The translations under genes were made by a program, and so were the position numbers. From contig CALHVX010000015.1 in assembly GCA_938036875.1 (NCBI GenBank), positions 1 to 64,000 of the forward strand: a stretch of DNA of 64,000 nucleotides. The letters are read 5' to 3'. Source of the stretch: an uncultured Pseudomonadales bacterium. GTDB lineage: Bacteria > Pseudomonadota > Gammaproteobacteria > Pseudomonadales > Azotimanducaceae. Shown here in pieces: positions 40,873 to 51,011 of the stretch. The stretch's first letter is position 1. Every line of letters starts with the position of its first letter. Under the pieces are notes generated by a model, which saw only the letters and a program-made list of their open reading frames with translations, had not been told where the DNA came from and made no database searches.

Positions 40873-43710
40873 CTAGCGAAATAGAGCATCATTTACGAGC
40901 TGGGTTTGCCGTTCTATGTGTTGCCCCGCACTGCCTGCCGCAGGGGCTGCAAAGGCCTCTCGACCGGCGTAGGCCAAATACAAAGATTCGTTATGCTCCA
41001 ACACCACACGTCGTATGTGATGCTGACTTGCATACCAAGCACCTTGGTTCATCGGTTCTTCTTGGCACCAAACCACTTCTTTTAAATTAGTGTAGACGGC
41101 AATCACAGATTTTAAGTCATCACCTGGAAACGGGTACAGCTGTTCAATCCGAACAATAGCAACGGTTTCATCTTCCATTTCGCGGCGCCGCTCTAGCAAC
41201 TCGTAGTACACCTTGCCGCTGCATAGCACTAAGCGTTTAATTTTTTTAGGGTCTAGCTCATCTAACTCTGGCAACACGTTGTGGAACTGCCCATCCGTCA
41301 ACTCTTCGAGGGTTGAGGTGGCTAACTTATGCCGCAGCAAGCTCTTGGGCGTTAGTGCTACCAAAGGTATACGCGTGGGTCGGATTACCTGACGGCGCAG
41401 CATGTGGAACACTTGAGCCGGCGTTGTGGGCACGCACACTTGCATATTGTGCTGTGCACACAGCTGCAAAAAACGTTCTAAGCGCGCAGACGAGTGTTCC
41501 GGACCAGCGCCTTCATAACCATGCGGCAACAGTAAGGTTAAACCACACAGGCGTTGCCACTTAGCCGCGCCGCTGGATATAAACTGATCAATGACCACCT
41601 GCGCGCCGTTGGCAAAATCACCAAACTGCGCTTCCCAGACCACAAGCCCTGTGGGCAAAGTCGTGGCGTAACCATACTCAAAGGCAAGCACCGCCTCTTC
41701 GGACAACAACGAATCGTAGATATCGAAGGTGACGTCATCGCGCAAGAAGTTGAGTGGGATATGGCGTCGTCCAGTCTTTTGATTAAACAAGCAGGCGTGG
41801 CGATGGCTAAAGGTACCAACACCCACATCTTGCCCCGTCATGCGGACCGGATTGCCTTCATCAAGCAAGGTGGCATAGGCCATAACCTCAGCCATACCCC
41901 AATTGATGGGGAGTGCACCCGCCGCCATTTTATGGCGGTCTTCTTGAATCTTTTTGACCTGGCGATGCAGCACAAAGGCTTCTGGAAACTCATCCAGCTT
42001 TTGCCAAAGCGCCTGAAATTTTGCGCGATCCACTCGAGTATCAGCGGCCACATCCCAGTCGTGATCCAAGTAAGGCTGCCAATCAACAAAGAGCTCGGAG
42101 TTTGGCTCGTTAACGATAGACAAAGACACGCTGCCGCCGTCGTCTAACGTATCTCGATACTTGTCCGCTAGCTTATCTGCATCCGCCTGAGTAATGATCG
42201 ACTCACGCACTAACTGCTCAACGTACAAGGTGCGTGTGGTTTTGTGGCTTCGAATGTTTTGATACATGAGCGGCTGAGTTTTCATCGGCTCTTCCGCTTC
42301 GTTGTGACCTCGGCGCCGATAGCAAATGAGGTCCAGCACCACGTCTTTACGGAACTGCTGGCGGTAATCCACCGCCAACTGTGCTGCAAAAACAACGGCT
42401 TCTGGATCATCACCGTTCACATGGAAAATTGGCGCCTGGACCATCTTGGCCACTTCGGTGCAGTACTCGGTACTTCGCGCATCGATCTGCCGGTGCGTGG
42501 TAAATCCAATTTGGTTGTTGATGATGATGTGAATGGTGCCACCGGTTTTGTAGCCCCGGGTTTGCGACATCTGGAAGGTTTCCATGACCACACCCTGGCC
42601 TGCAAAGGCGGCGTCACCATGAATAATAATCGGAGCAACGCGCTCCCCTTCGTAGTCACGACGGCGATCTTGCCTGGCACGAACCGAGCCTTCGACCACT
42701 GGTGACACAATTTCTAGGTGCGATTGGTTGAAGGCTAACGCTAGGTGCATCTCGCCGCCGCTGGTCATCACGTTACTAGAAAAACCTTGGTGATATTTCA
42801 CATCACCAGTGCTGTCCTCGTCGATCTCAATCTTGCCATCGAACTCATCAAACAAATCCCAAGGGTTTTTTCCTAGGATGTTCACCAAAACATTCAAACG
42901 ACCCCGGTGCGCCATACCAAGCACACTTTCTAGCACCCCATGTGAGCCCAAGCGTTGCAGAATTTCGTGCAACATAGGGATAAAGCTTTCTCCCCCTTCT
43001 AAGCCAAAACGCTTGGTTCCCGGGTAGCGGCCGTGCAAGTATTTCTCTAGCCCTTCCGCCGCTGTTAGGCGTTCTAATATGGTGTGTTTTTGCTCGGCGC
43101 TAAAACTAGGTGTACTGCGTGCGCTTTCTAAGCGTTCACGCACCCACAGCTGCTCAGCCGCATCGATGATGTGCATGTACTCCGCACCTAAGCTCCCGCA
43201 GTAGGTCTGCTCTAGCGCTTCGATGATTTCACGCAGCTTGGCGGTGGCTTCACCGTAGTGAAACGAGCCCGTTTGGAAGGTTTCTTCTAAGTCCGCTGCG
43301 GTCAAGTTGTGGTAGCTCAGGTCCAACACGGGGACCAACTCACGCTCCATCATGCTGAGCGGGTCGATGTTGGCCTTCTTGTGTCCTCGATGCCGATAGC
43401 CGGCGATCAATTCCAGCACCCGAATTTGCTTCAGCTCGTGGGCACTTTCCACCAGCGTACTTTCGCGTTCCGGCTTGGCTTTGAGTCGATTGCGACCCAG
43501 ACGTTCAAAGTGCTGCAACACCCCGCTATGCGGAACGTCTTTGCCTAGGGCACCAGCAACCACCGGTAAGCGCTCAAAATATTCACGCCATTGCTCTGGA
43601 ACAGAGCCAGGGTCCGCTAAAAATTCTTCGTAAAGCGCCTCTATGTAGGCAACATTATTGCCTGCCAAGTGAGAGCTGCGCTGCATTCGTTCCATGAACG
43701 ACTCAGCCAT
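40873..43710 (-). CDS. sucA: 2-oxoglutarate dehydrogenase E1
   Basis: SucA decarboxylates 2-oxoglutarate with thiamine diphosphate and reductively succinylates SucB. The 945-residue protein has the family N-terminal segment (SFMERMQRSSHLAGNNVAYIE), the His motif in FGLEGGESFIPML and GMAHRGRLNVLVNILGK, the ThDP motif IIHGDAAFAGQGVVMETFQMSQ followed by IIINNQIGFTT, and the C-terminal VWCQEEPMNQGAW. Length and order before sucB are canonical. Confidence 0.98.
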   Translation of the reverse strand: MAESFMERMQRSSHLAGNNVAYIEALYEEFLADPGSVPEQWREYFERLPVVAGALGKDVPHSGVLQHFERLGRNRLKAKPERESTLVESAHELKQIRVLELIAGYRHRGHKKANIDPLSMMERELVPVLDLSYHNLTAADLEETFQTGSFHYGEATAKLREIIEALEQTYCGSLGAEYMHIIDAAEQLWVRERLESARSTPSFSAEQKHTILERLTAAEGLEKYLHGRYPGTKRFGLEGGESFIPMLHEILQRLGSHGVLESVLGMAHRGRLNVLVNILGKNPWDLFDEFDGKIEIDEDSTGDVKYHQGFSSNVMTSGGEMHLALAFNQSHLEIVSPVVEGSVRARQDRRRDYEGERVAPIIIHGDAAFAGQGVVMETFQMSQTRGYKTGGTIHIIINNQIGFTTHRQIDARSTEYCTEVAKMVQAPIFHVNGDDPEAVVFAAQLAVDYRQQFRKDVVLDLICYRRRGHNEAEEPMKTQPLMYQNIRSHKTTRTLYVEQLVRESIITQADADKLADKYRDTLDDGGSVSLSIVNEPNSELFVDWQPYLDHDWDVAADTRVDRAKFQALWQKLDEFPEAFVLHRQVKKIQEDRHKMAAGALPINWGMAEVMAYATLLDEGNPVRMTGQDVGVGTFSHRHACLFNQKTGRRHIPLNFLRDDVTFDIYDSLLSEEAVLAFEYGYATTLPTGLVVWEAQFGDFANGAQVVIDQFISSGAAKWQRLCGLTLLLPHGYEGAGPEHSSARLERFLQLCAQHNMQVCVPTTPAQVFHMLRRQVIRPTRIPLVALTPKSLLRHKLATSTLEELTDGQFHNVLPELDELDPKKIKRLVLCSGKVYYELLERRREMEDETVAIVRIEQLYPFPGDDLKSVIAVYTNLKEVVWCQEEPMNQGAWYASQHHIRRVVLEHNESLYLAYAGREAFAAPAAGSAGQHIERQTQLVNDALFR

Positions 43711-43905
43711 AGGGTCTCCGTTGACCGATATAAGAAATGTTATTCATACGCTGCTGGGCCAGATGATTCCAAACCCCGCGTAAGGAGTATAAACGAACTT
43801 GCAGCAACGTCAGGCTATCGCACCCCAAGGTTTGTGGCGACCGTCGCCCCCGCACCGGCATAGATACCGATGCTAGCTCGCCTACAACCGACTATCGCCG
43901 CCCCC

Positions 43906-44613
43906 TTAGGTGCCTTGATGCATCAGCATTGAACGAATCTTGCCGATGGCTCGCGTTGGGTTCAAACCATTGGGGCAAACGCTGACGCAATTCATGATGC
44001 CTCGGCAGCGGAATACGCTGAACGGGTCATCTAGATTGGACAACCGTTCTGCCGTCGCAGTGTCACGACTATCCGCCAAGAATCGGTAAGCCTGGAGCAA
44101 ACCAGCCGGTCCGATAAACTTATCTGGGTTCCACCAGAACGATGGGCAAGAGGTTGAGCAGCAAGCGCACAAGATGCACTCATACAAACCATCGAGCTCA
44201 GCGCGGTCTTCTGGTGACTGCAAGCGTTCTTGCGCAGGCGGCGGCGTATCGTTCTGTAGATAGGGCTGAATCTTTTCGTACTGCTTGTAGAACTGGGTCA
44301 TATCAACCACAAGGTCACGGATAACCGGCAAACCAGGCAGCGGACGGATAATCAGCTTATCCTTTTTAATCACTTCGGATACCGGGGTGATACAGGCCAA
44401 ACCATTACGGCCATTCATGTTCACACCGTCTGATCCACAGACACCTTCGCGACAGGACCGCCGATAGCTCAGCGTAGGGTCTTGGATTTTCAACAACTCC
44501 AATACGTCCAACACCATCAGGTCTCGGCCTTCAGGGAGGTCGACTTGAAAGTCGACCAGATCTGGCGCCCGGTCCGTTTCGGGGTTAAATCGATATATGC
44601 TAACTTGCATCAA
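43906..44613 (-). CDS. sdhB: succinate dehydrogenase iron-sulfur subunit
   Basis: SdhB carries electrons from the SdhA flavin to ubiquinone. The 235-residue protein holds three cluster motifs: 2Fe-2S CREGVCGSDGVNMNGRNGLAC (first half), 4Fe-4S CILCACCSTSCP, and 3Fe-4S CRGIMNCVSVCP. It follows sdhA after 56 bp, and sucA follows after 195 bp, in the classical sdhCDAB-sucABCD order with lpdA inserted. Confidence 0.98.
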   Translation of the reverse strand: MMQVSIYRFNPETDRAPDLVDFQVDLPEGRDLMVLDVLELLKIQDPTLSYRRSCREGVCGSDGVNMNGRNGLACITPVSEVIKKDKLIIRPLPGLPVIRDLVVDMTQFYKQYEKIQPYLQNDTPPPAQERLQSPEDRAELDGLYECILCACCSTSCPSFWWNPDKFIGPAGLLQAYRFLADSRDTATAERLSNLDDPFSVFRCRGIMNCVSVCPNGLNPTRAIGKIRSMLMHQGT

Positions 44614-44669
44614 TAGCCTCGCTTGCTACTTTCTACGTTCTATATGGGGCATGGGGTGGCCAGTACGCC

Positions 44670-46442
44670 TTAGTACTTTCGTTCCATGGGTTGAAAAGTG
44701 TCCACGGTGGTCGGCTCAAAGTTCACCTTACGCTTACCCACCCGCTTATCCACCGGGAAGTACAGAGAGTGGCACAACCAGTTCTCGTCATCTCGGGTCT
44801 CGTAGTCATCGCGAGCATGAGCACCACGACTTTCTTTTCGAAATTCTGCGGTTATGGCGGTGGCTTCTGCTATCTCCAACAGGTTATCCAACTCCAAGGC
44901 TTCTAGCCGAGCGGTGTTAAACGCGTTCGACTTGTCTTCTAACTTGGCCTCGCCGATACGGCTACGCAGATCACTTAGCGTCTTAATCCCTTCAAGCATG
45001 TTCTTCTCGGTACGGAACACACCAAAGTTGTTCTGCATGGTTGTTTGCAGCTCTTTCTTCAGCGCGGAAACGCTTTCGCCGCTGGTGGATTCGTTCCAAC
45101 GCGCCAGGCGTGACAAGGAACGATCTAGGTCTGACTCGCTGGCATCACGATAGCTAACCCCTTGACGCACCACTTCTTCGATGTGCTTGCCGGTGGCGCG
45201 ACCGAATACCACCAAGTCCAGCAGGCTATTGCCGCCCAAACGGTTGGCACCGTGCACTGATACGCAAGCGGCTTCGCCCGCCGCGTACAAACCTTCGACC
45301 GCGAGATCACTGCCGTCCCCCGCTTGGGTCAGCGCTTGCCCATTCACGCCTGTAGGAATGCCGCCCATCATGTAGTGACAGGTAGGCACAACGGGAATGG
45401 GCTCTTTTACTGGGTCAACGTGTGCAAAGGTTCGTGACAGCTCCAAGATACCCGGTAGCCGACTGTTGAGCACGTCTTCGCCTAGATGATCGAGCTTCAA
45501 CAGCACGTGGTCACCCTCTGGGCCAACGCCTCGACCTTCTAATATCTCCAAGGCCATGGAGCGCGCTACAACGTCGCGCCCCGCCAAATCTTTCGCCGTT
45601 GGCGCATAACGCTCCATGAAACGTTCGCCATCTTTATTAATGAGATAACCGCCCTCACCTCGACAACCTTCGGTTACCAGGGTGCCCGCACCGGCAATGC
45701 CCGTTGGGTGGAACTGCCACATCTCAATGTCTTGCATAGGCAAACCAGCGCGCAGCGCCATACCGCCGCCATCCCCCGTGCACATCAGTGCGTTGGTTGT
45801 ACTGGCGTAGATGCGTCCGGCACCACCGGTGGCAAATACCGTGGCCTTGGAGGCTACGTAAACCGTCTCACCGGTTTCCATCTCGATGGCAATCACACCA
45901 ACCACAACCCCATCTTGGTTGCGAACCACGTCCACGGCAAACCATTCATTTAGGAAGGTAGTGTTGGCCGCAATGTTGCCTTGGTACAAGGTGTGCAACA
46001 GTGCGTGCCCCGTACGGTCCGCAGCAGCGCAAGTACGAGCCGCCTGCCCGCCCTTACCAAAATCTTTACTTTGGCCACCGAAAGGTCGCTGATAAATGCG
46101 ACCTTCTTCGGTTCGGCTAAACGGCAACCCCATATGCTCTAACTCAAAGACCGCTTGCGGACCTTCGCTACACATGTATTCGATTGCCGCTTGGTCACCA
46201 ATGTAGTCTGACCCCTTCACGGTGTCATACATATGCCAACGCCAATCATCGTTCGGGTCATCGCTAGCGATGGCGCAAGTAATGCCGCCCTGAGCTGATA
46301 CCGTATGCGAGCGGGTTGGAAAGACTTTTGAAATCACCGCGGTTTTCAAACCACTTTGCGCTAGTTGCAGGGATGCTCGCATGCCGGCGCCGCCGCCACC
46401 TACGATCAGCCCATCAAATTCCATCTTACGAATTCGTGCCAT
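44670..46442 (-). CDS. sdhA: succinate dehydrogenase flavoprotein subunit
   Basis: SdhA oxidises succinate to fumarate with covalently bound FAD. The 590-residue protein has [18 protein letters not shown], the FAD-attachment His in [14 protein letters not shown], the catalytic arginine region ([13 protein letters not shown] and [17 protein letters not shown]), and [18 protein letters not shown]. Length and motifs are standard. It lies about 100 bp after sdhD. Confidence 0.98.
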   Translation of the reverse strand: MARIRKMEFDGLIVGGGGAGMRASLQLAQSGLKTAVISKVFPTRSHTVSAQGGITCAIASDDPNDDWRWHMYDTVKGSDYIGDQAAIEYMCSEGPQAVFELEHMGLPFSRTEEGRIYQRPFGGQSKDFGKGGQAARTCAAADRTGHALLHTLYQGNIAANTTFLNEWFAVDVVRNQDGVVVGVIAIEMETGETVYVASKATVFATGGAGRIYASTTNALMCTGDGGGMALRAGLPMQDIEMWQFHPTGIAGAGTLVTEGCRGEGGYLINKDGERFMERYAPTAKDLAGRDVVARSMALEILEGRGVGPEGDHVLLKLDHLGEDVLNSRLPGILELSRTFAHVDPVKEPIPVVPTCHYMMGGIPTGVNGQALTQAGDGSDLAVEGLYAAGEAACVSVHGANRLGGNSLLDLVVFGRATGKHIEEVVRQGVSYRDASESDLDRSLSRLARWNESTSGESVSALKKELQTTMQNNFGVFRTEKNMLEGIKTLSDLRSRIGEAKLEDKSNAFNTARLEALELDNLLEIAEATAITAEFRKESRGAHARDDYETRDDENWLCHSLYFPVDKRVGKRKVNFEPTTVDTFQPMERKY

Positions 46443-46545
46443 GTTTTCTCCAGCCGCGAACGGCGTCTTCAGTCAAATTAGCGCAATGCAGGCGCCGATA
46501 AATTCTAAGTCCAAATCAGGACAAGTCCGGTGGGGCTAGGGCCAG

Positions 46546-46917
46546 CTAACCCAAGCTCCAAAACAGGGTCAAACCCCAGCCTACAAAAACGAACAGCACC
46601 AGCACACACAAGCTCTGATAGATCAGGCGCAAGGCGGTTGCCCCGCCACCAACATGGGCTTCACGTAGGTAGTCGGTGCCGATGGTCCACATGCCAATCC
46701 AGGCATGGGCTGCGGTGGACAAAATCGCCAAGGTGCTAAACAGCTTCATCGACAAAGAGCCGAAGTAGCGAACCAAATCACCGTGCGTAAGCCCTGGGTT
46801 GGCAACAAAAAAACCAACCACACAAATCACGTAGGCGGCAATGATGACCGCTGAGACTCGCTGAACCAGGAAGTCACTCAACCCACTGCGGGTCAAACTT
46901 GTAACGTTAGTTACCAT
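46546..46917 (-). CDS. sdhD: succinate dehydrogenase membrane anchor subunit
   Basis: The 123-residue protein has three membrane helices (about 21-40, 54-75 and 95-117). The HAWIGMWTIGTDYL segment is typical of SdhD near the quinone and haem b site. It overlaps sdhC by 7 bases. Together SdhC and SdhD anchor the catalytic dimer and form the ubiquinone pocket. Confidence 0.95.
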   Translation of the reverse strand: MVTNVTSLTRSGLSDFLVQRVSAVIIAAYVICVVGFFVANPGLTHGDLVRYFGSLSMKLFSTLAILSTAAHAWIGMWTIGTDYLREAHVGGGATALRLIYQSLCVLVLFVFVGWGLTLFWSLG

Positions 46918-47291
46918 AACCAGACTCCTAGAGCGGCGGTGACAAGGATGCTGAGCACAATACTAATCTGCGCACCTAACTTGGCGCCCTCGTAAGTATC
47001 GCCAACGTGGAAGTCCAGCAGCAGGTGCTTGAGACCGGCAAAGATGTGATAGACCAGCGATGCAAGCACCACCAGCACCAAAACTTTGATCCAGGTTTCA
47101 GCCAGCAGGCTCTTCGCTTCCGCAAACCCCGCGGGTGAGCTGAGCGCAAGCTGCATGATGTACAGGGCGCCCAACAGGACCCCAAACAGAGCGACCCCCG
47201 TTAGGCGGTGGGTGATTGAAGCTAGAGCAGTAAAAGGCCAACTGAACTTGAAGGGGTTCAGGGTCAAACTGACCGGTCGGGAAGATTTCAT
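46911..47291 (-). CDS. sdhC: succinate dehydrogenase cytochrome b556 subunit
   Basis: The 126-residue protein has three membrane helices, the RPVSLTLNPFKFSWPFTALASITHRLTG entry (quinone-site Ser and Arg) and the haem-ligand His in YHIFAGLKHLLLD. It is the first gene of the sdh operon, divergent from gltA with a 362-bp gap. Confidence 0.96.
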   Translation of the reverse strand: MKSSRPVSLTLNPFKFSWPFTALASITHRLTGVALFGVLLGALYIMQLALSSPAGFAEAKSLLAETWIKVLVLVVLASLVYHIFAGLKHLLLDFHVGDTYEGAKLGAQISIVLSILVTAALGVWLW

Positions 47292-47653
47292 TTACTCGGG
47301 TATCCGTAAACGCGTGATTGGGTCGCTTGAGAAGCAAGCATTTGCGGGGGCAAATTCTAATCTCACCCGCGCCGAATTACTATGGTCTCTACCAAGCCTA
47401 GCTCTTTTTAGGGCAACGCGGCGCAAAAAAATCCAAAGTGAACTGTGCGCGGGTTGGCAGAGTCGACCGCATTGAGCATCACAACCGAAATTTCGGCCAC
47501 GCAAAACGTAAATCCTCGATATACTAAGACCTAGATTTGGCAATTCGGCCCGCTTGGCGTGGCAAACCCACCGAAGCCGGTATGCCATCACTGCTATAAA
47601 GCACCACGACTTGCATGAGTAAGAAGCAACTTTACGTAATTTAGGGAGGACAC
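47292..47653. promoter_or_regulatory. divergent sdhC/gltA regulatory region
   Basis: This 362-bp gap must hold the promoters of both the sdh-suc block and gltA. It contains a perfect 12-bp palindrome CCGAAATTTCGG (47485-47496), and TATACT at 47520-47525, a possible gltA -10 box without a clear -35. gltA has a strong AGGGAGGA ribosome site. Reading frames inside the gap look accidental. Confidence 0.6.
47485..47496. promoter_or_regulatory. 12-bp palindrome in the sdh/gltA control region
   Basis: CCGAAATTTCGG is perfectly self-complementary and sits about 24 bp upstream of a possible gltA -10 box, a suitable place for a dimeric repressor or activator controlling TCA genes. No regulator is assigned. 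Confidence 0.4.
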
Positions 47654-48952
47654 ATGGTTCAGAAGGCTACAAAGATGGCCCGTTTATCGGTAGATGGAGA
47701 AGACTCTGTCTTTGAACTACCGGTGTATTCAGGCACCGAAGGCCAAGATGTAATAAATGTGGGCTCGCTGACCTCAAAAGGCTACTTTACGTACGACCCA
47801 GGCTTTGTTTCCACCGCCGCCTGCGATTCCGAAATCACCTACATCGATGGCGACAAAGGCATTTTGTTGCACCGGGGCTACCCCATCGAGCAGCTGGCTG
47901 AGCAATCAAACTACCTTGAGCTGTGTTATCTGCTGCTTAACGAAGAGCTGCCTAGCTCGGCGCAACAAGCTGAGTTCGTTGACACCATCAAACATCACAC
48001 CATGGTTCACGAGCAACTGGTCCATTTCTTCCGCGGTTTCCGGCGAGACGCCCACCCCATGGCCATTATGTGTGGCGTAACCGGAGCACTCTCCGCCTTT
48101 TACCACGACTCTCTAGATATCGATAACGCAGAACACCGCCGCATTACGGCCCATCGTTTGATTGCCAAAATGCCAACCTTGGCCGCCATGAGCTACAAAT
48201 ACGCCACCGGCCAGCCGTTTATCTTCCCGCGTAACGACCTGGATTACGCAGAAAACTTCTTGCATATGATGTTTGCGACCCCGTGCGAGGATTACAAGGT
48301 GAACCCCGTGATCGCTAAAGCCATGGACAAGATCTTCCTGCTGCACGCGGATCACGAGCAAAACGCATCAACCTCCACCGTACGTTTGGCAGGCTCAACC
48401 GGTGCTAACCCTTTCGCTTGTATCGCCGCTGGCATTGCCGCGCTTTGGGGACCCAGCCACGGTGGCGCCAACGAAGCCGTGCTAACCATGCTTGATGAGA
48501 TCGGCGACGTGAAGAACATCGACAAATTTGTCGCCAAAGCGAAAGATCCAGACGATGACTTCCGCCTGATGGGCTTTGGTCACCGGGTCTACAAGAACTA
48601 CGACCCCCGCGCCAAAGTGATGCAGCAAACCTGCCACGAAGTATTGGCTGAGTTAGGTGTAGAAGACAGCCCCACGCTGAAGATGGCTCAGCGTCTGGAG
48701 CAAATTGCGCTCGAAGATGAATACTTTGTTAAGCGTCGTTTGTACCCGAACGTGGATTTTTACTCCGGCATTATCCTCAAAGCCATTGGCATCCCGGTAG
48801 AAATGTTCACCGTAATGTTTGCCACCGGCCGTACGCCTGGCTGGATTGCCCACTGGAACGAGATGATCGGTGCACCCTACAAGATCGGTCGACCACGTCA
48901 GTTGTACAAAGGCCACAGTGCTCGCGACTACGTACCGGTTGGCAAGCGCTAG
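47654..48952 (+). CDS. gltA: citrate synthase (type II)
   Basis: GltA condenses acetyl-CoA and oxaloacetate. The 432-residue protein is the hexameric, NADH-sensitive gammaproteobacterial type. Visible motifs are [20 protein letters not shown], the catalytic His in [15 protein letters not shown] and [12 protein letters not shown], and [22 protein letters not shown] lies 3 nt before the ATG. It is divergent from sdhC and is followed by a terminator hairpin. Confidence 0.98.
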   Translation: MVQKATKMARLSVDGEDSVFELPVYSGTEGQDVINVGSLTSKGYFTYDPGFVSTAACDSEITYIDGDKGILLHRGYPIEQLAEQSNYLELCYLLLNEELPSSAQQAEFVDTIKHHTMVHEQLVHFFRGFRRDAHPMAIMCGVTGALSAFYHDSLDIDNAEHRRITAHRLIAKMPTLAAMSYKYATGQPFIFPRNDLDYAENFLHMMFATPCEDYKVNPVIAKAMDKIFLLHADHEQNASTSTVRLAGSTGANPFACIAAGIAALWGPSHGGANEAVLTMLDEIGDVKNIDKFVAKAKDPDDDFRLMGFGHRVYKNYDPRAKVMQQTCHEVLAELGVEDSPTLKMAQRLEQIALEDEYFVKRRLYPNVDFYSGIILKAIGIPVEMFTVMFATGRTPGWIAHWNEMIGAPYKIGRPRQLYKGHSARDYVPVGKR

Positions 48953-48965
48953 ACGGGTACTTCCT

Positions 48966-48991
48966 GCCCTATATCTTATATAGGGCTTTGT
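48966..48991 (+). terminator. rho-independent terminator after gltA
   Basis: GCCCTATAT and ATATAGGGC form a perfect 9-bp stem with a 3-nt loop, followed by TTTGT, 14 bp past the gltA stop. The AT-rich upper half weakens the hairpin but the T-run supports termination. Confidence 0.7.
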
Positions 48992-49036
48992 AAGGCTTCT
49001 ACGGGATAAAGAAACGGCTAAACAAATTCTAGATGT

Positions 49037-49903
49037 TTAGCGTAACCTCTTGATAAGACTAGAAGTATCTAGCCTTCCTCCACCCTGACCCTGGACTTCA
49101 GAGTAAAACTGATCCACCAATGCGGTCACCGGCAAACTGGCGCCAAGGCGACTGGCTTCTGCCAACGCAATCCCCAGATCTTTGCGCATCCAATCCACCG
49201 CAAAGCCGAACTCGAATTCGTTTGCCGCCATGGTGCCGGCACGGTTCACCATCTGCCAAGACTGCGCCGCACCGCCAGCTAAGGCCTCAACCAAAGGCTC
49301 AACGTCTAGCTGAGCTTGCTGGGCAAAATTGAGGGCCTCAGACAACCCTTGCAGCACACCGGCTATGCAGATCTGGTTGACCATCTTCGCGAGTTGGCCC
49401 GAGCCCACGGCGCCAAGCAGCTTGGTCGTTTTGGCATAGCTTTCGAAGATGGCGTTTGCTCGGGCAAAGTCTGGTTCACTACCGCCACACATGACGGTCA
49501 GTTGGCCGTTCTCGGCGCCAGCCTGACCGCCAGACACCGGCGCGTCGACAAAACCAACCCCCTGCTTCGCCGCAGCATTACTTAAGGTTTGTGCCAGCTC
49601 ACGACTAGCCGTGGTGTGATCAACCAGCAGGCTGCCGGAGGACATGGTGCTGAGCACCCCATCCTTGGCTGTAGTGACGCTGAGGACATCTTGATCATTG
49701 CCTACACATAACAGCACAACCTCGGCAGAAGCAGCCGCTGCGCCCGGTGTGGCATGGATGGATCCTTGAGGGTACTGAGCCAGCCAACGCTCAGCGGTGG
49801 CTGAGGTGCGATTGAAGACCGCCACTTGGTGACCACCGCGAACTAGGTGCCCTGCCATGGGATACCCCATGGTGCCTAAACCTACAAAAGCCACTGTTGC
49901 CAT
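49037..49903 (-). CDS. NAD(P)-dependent beta-hydroxyacid dehydrogenase (3-hydroxyisobutyrate dehydrogenase family)
   Basis: The ATG at 49903 (GAGGTG 5 nt upstream) gives 288 residues; an upstream in-frame ATG four codons earlier coincides with the Shine-Dalgarno and is rejected. The Rossmann motif AFVGLGTMGYPMAGHLVRGG, the substrate motif DAPVSGGQAGAENGQL, and the catalytic Lys in GSGQLAKMVNQICIAG identify the family. Candidates for substrate include 3-hydroxyisobutyrate, tartronate semialdehyde or succinic semialdehyde; the sequence does not decide. It converges on gltA. Confidence 0.93.
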   Translation of the reverse strand: MATVAFVGLGTMGYPMAGHLVRGGHQVAVFNRTSATAERWLAQYPQGSIHATPGAAAASAEVVLLCVGNDQDVLSVTTAKDGVLSTMSSGSLLVDHTTASRELAQTLSNAAAKQGVGFVDAPVSGGQAGAENGQLTVMCGGSEPDFARANAIFESYAKTTKLLGAVGSGQLAKMVNQICIAGVLQGLSEALNFAQQAQLDVEPLVEALAGGAAQSWQMVNRAGTMAANEFEFGFAVDWMRKDLGIALAEASRLGASLPVTALVDQFYSEVQGQGGGRLDTSSLIKRLR

Positions 49904-49973
49904 ACACCACCTCATTGTTATGCGGTGGTTAGTGTATGAAATGCGGCTCGCTTGTACGAGGTGAACTGGCTAG

Positions 49974-50954
49974 CTAACTGATCACCAAATCTTTGGCAAA
50001 GCCGCGATCGGTGAGCAACTCTTTGAGCTGACGCAGCGCATCTACTTGGATCTGACGCACACGCTCACGTGTTAACCCAATGGCCCGACCGACCTCTTCT
50101 AAAGTTGCCGGCTCATGACCACGTAGTCCGAAGCGTCGCAACAACACATCCAACGATTTTTCCGGTAGCTGATCAAGCCAACCGTCAAGATGATCTTTCA
50201 AACGCTCATCTTGCAGCATGCTCCAAGGGTCTTGAGAACCATGGTCTTCGAACATGTCCCAAGCGCCGCGATCTGGCTCCAGCACGCTGATCTCGGTGCA
50301 AGCGATGTCGTCTGCGAGCTCCAACAATTTGCGGACGTCTGCGACCGGCTTACCAACCAAGCAGGCGATGTCTTCTGCGGTGGGCTCGTGATCTAACTTC
50401 TGGCTTAACTCGCGAGCGGCACGCAGATAAGTGTTCAGCTCTTTTGCAATGTGTATCGGTAAGCGAATGGTTTTTGCTTGGTTCATCAAGCCGCGTTCAA
50501 CCGCTTGGCGAATCCACCAAGTGGCGTAAGTAGAAAAGCGAAAGCCTTTGCTTGGATCAAATTTTTCTACGGCACGAATTAAACCTAGGTTGCCTTCTTC
50601 AATAAGATCTAGCAGCGGTAAACCTCGATTTAAGTAACGCCGCGCAATCTTCACCACCAAGCGTAGGTTAGCCTCAATCATGGTTCCCCGAGCCTGCATA
50701 TCACCCGCTTGGACCAAGGTGGCCAAGGATTTTTCTTCGTCTGCATTGAGTAACTGCGGACCACCAATTTCCGATAAGTAGATGTCAGTGGCATCCCCCA
50801 TGGCCGCACGTCGGGGTGCCACTTTCGTCGCCACACCAGCCGGTGCTTTAGCGGCCGCTCGTGCCGGTCCTTTCGGTTCTTTGTTACCTAGGGCAGCAGC
50901 CGCAGGGTTTGCATTGGTGTTGCTGCTGGTCATCGCTTCTGAAGTGGCGTACAT
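49974..50954 (-). CDS. rpoS: RNA polymerase sigma factor RpoS
   Basis: RpoS directs the general stress and stationary-phase regulon. I start at the ATG at 50954 because AAAAGGA lies 8 nt upstream, giving 326 residues; an ATG 11 codons earlier lacks a ribosome site. The N-terminus is a variable Ala/Pro/Lys-rich stretch. Then come region 1.2 ([21 protein letters not shown]), region 2 ([48 protein letters not shown]), region 3 and the region 4.2 HTH ([28 protein letters not shown]). The [25 protein letters not shown] stretch matches RpoS rather than RpoD. nlpD, its usual neighbour, is absent; a receiver-HTH fusion gene lies 57 bp upstream on the same strand. Confidence 0.95.
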   Translation of the reverse strand: MYATSEAMTSSNTNANPAAAALGNKEPKGPARAAAKAPAGVATKVAPRRAAMGDATDIYLSEIGGPQLLNADEEKSLATLVQAGDMQARGTMIEANLRLVVKIARRYLNRGLPLLDLIEEGNLGLIRAVEKFDPSKGFRFSTYATWWIRQAVERGLMNQAKTIRLPIHIAKELNTYLRAARELSQKLDHEPTAEDIACLVGKPVADVRKLLELADDIACTEISVLEPDRGAWDMFEDHGSQDPWSMLQDERLKDHLDGWLDQLPEKSLDVLLRRFGLRGHEPATLEEVGRAIGLTRERVRQIQVDALRQLKELLTDRGFAKDLVIS

Positions 50955-51011
50955 CGAGTTAATCCTTTTACTGTTTCGATTGTTCATTGGCTTCTACTTA
51001 TAAGTGACCGA

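Noticed and set aside
47086-47591. Several frames in the sdhC/gltA gap
   Set aside because: They overlap the sdhC coding region or promoter elements and have low-complexity sequence; the gap is best explained as control region.
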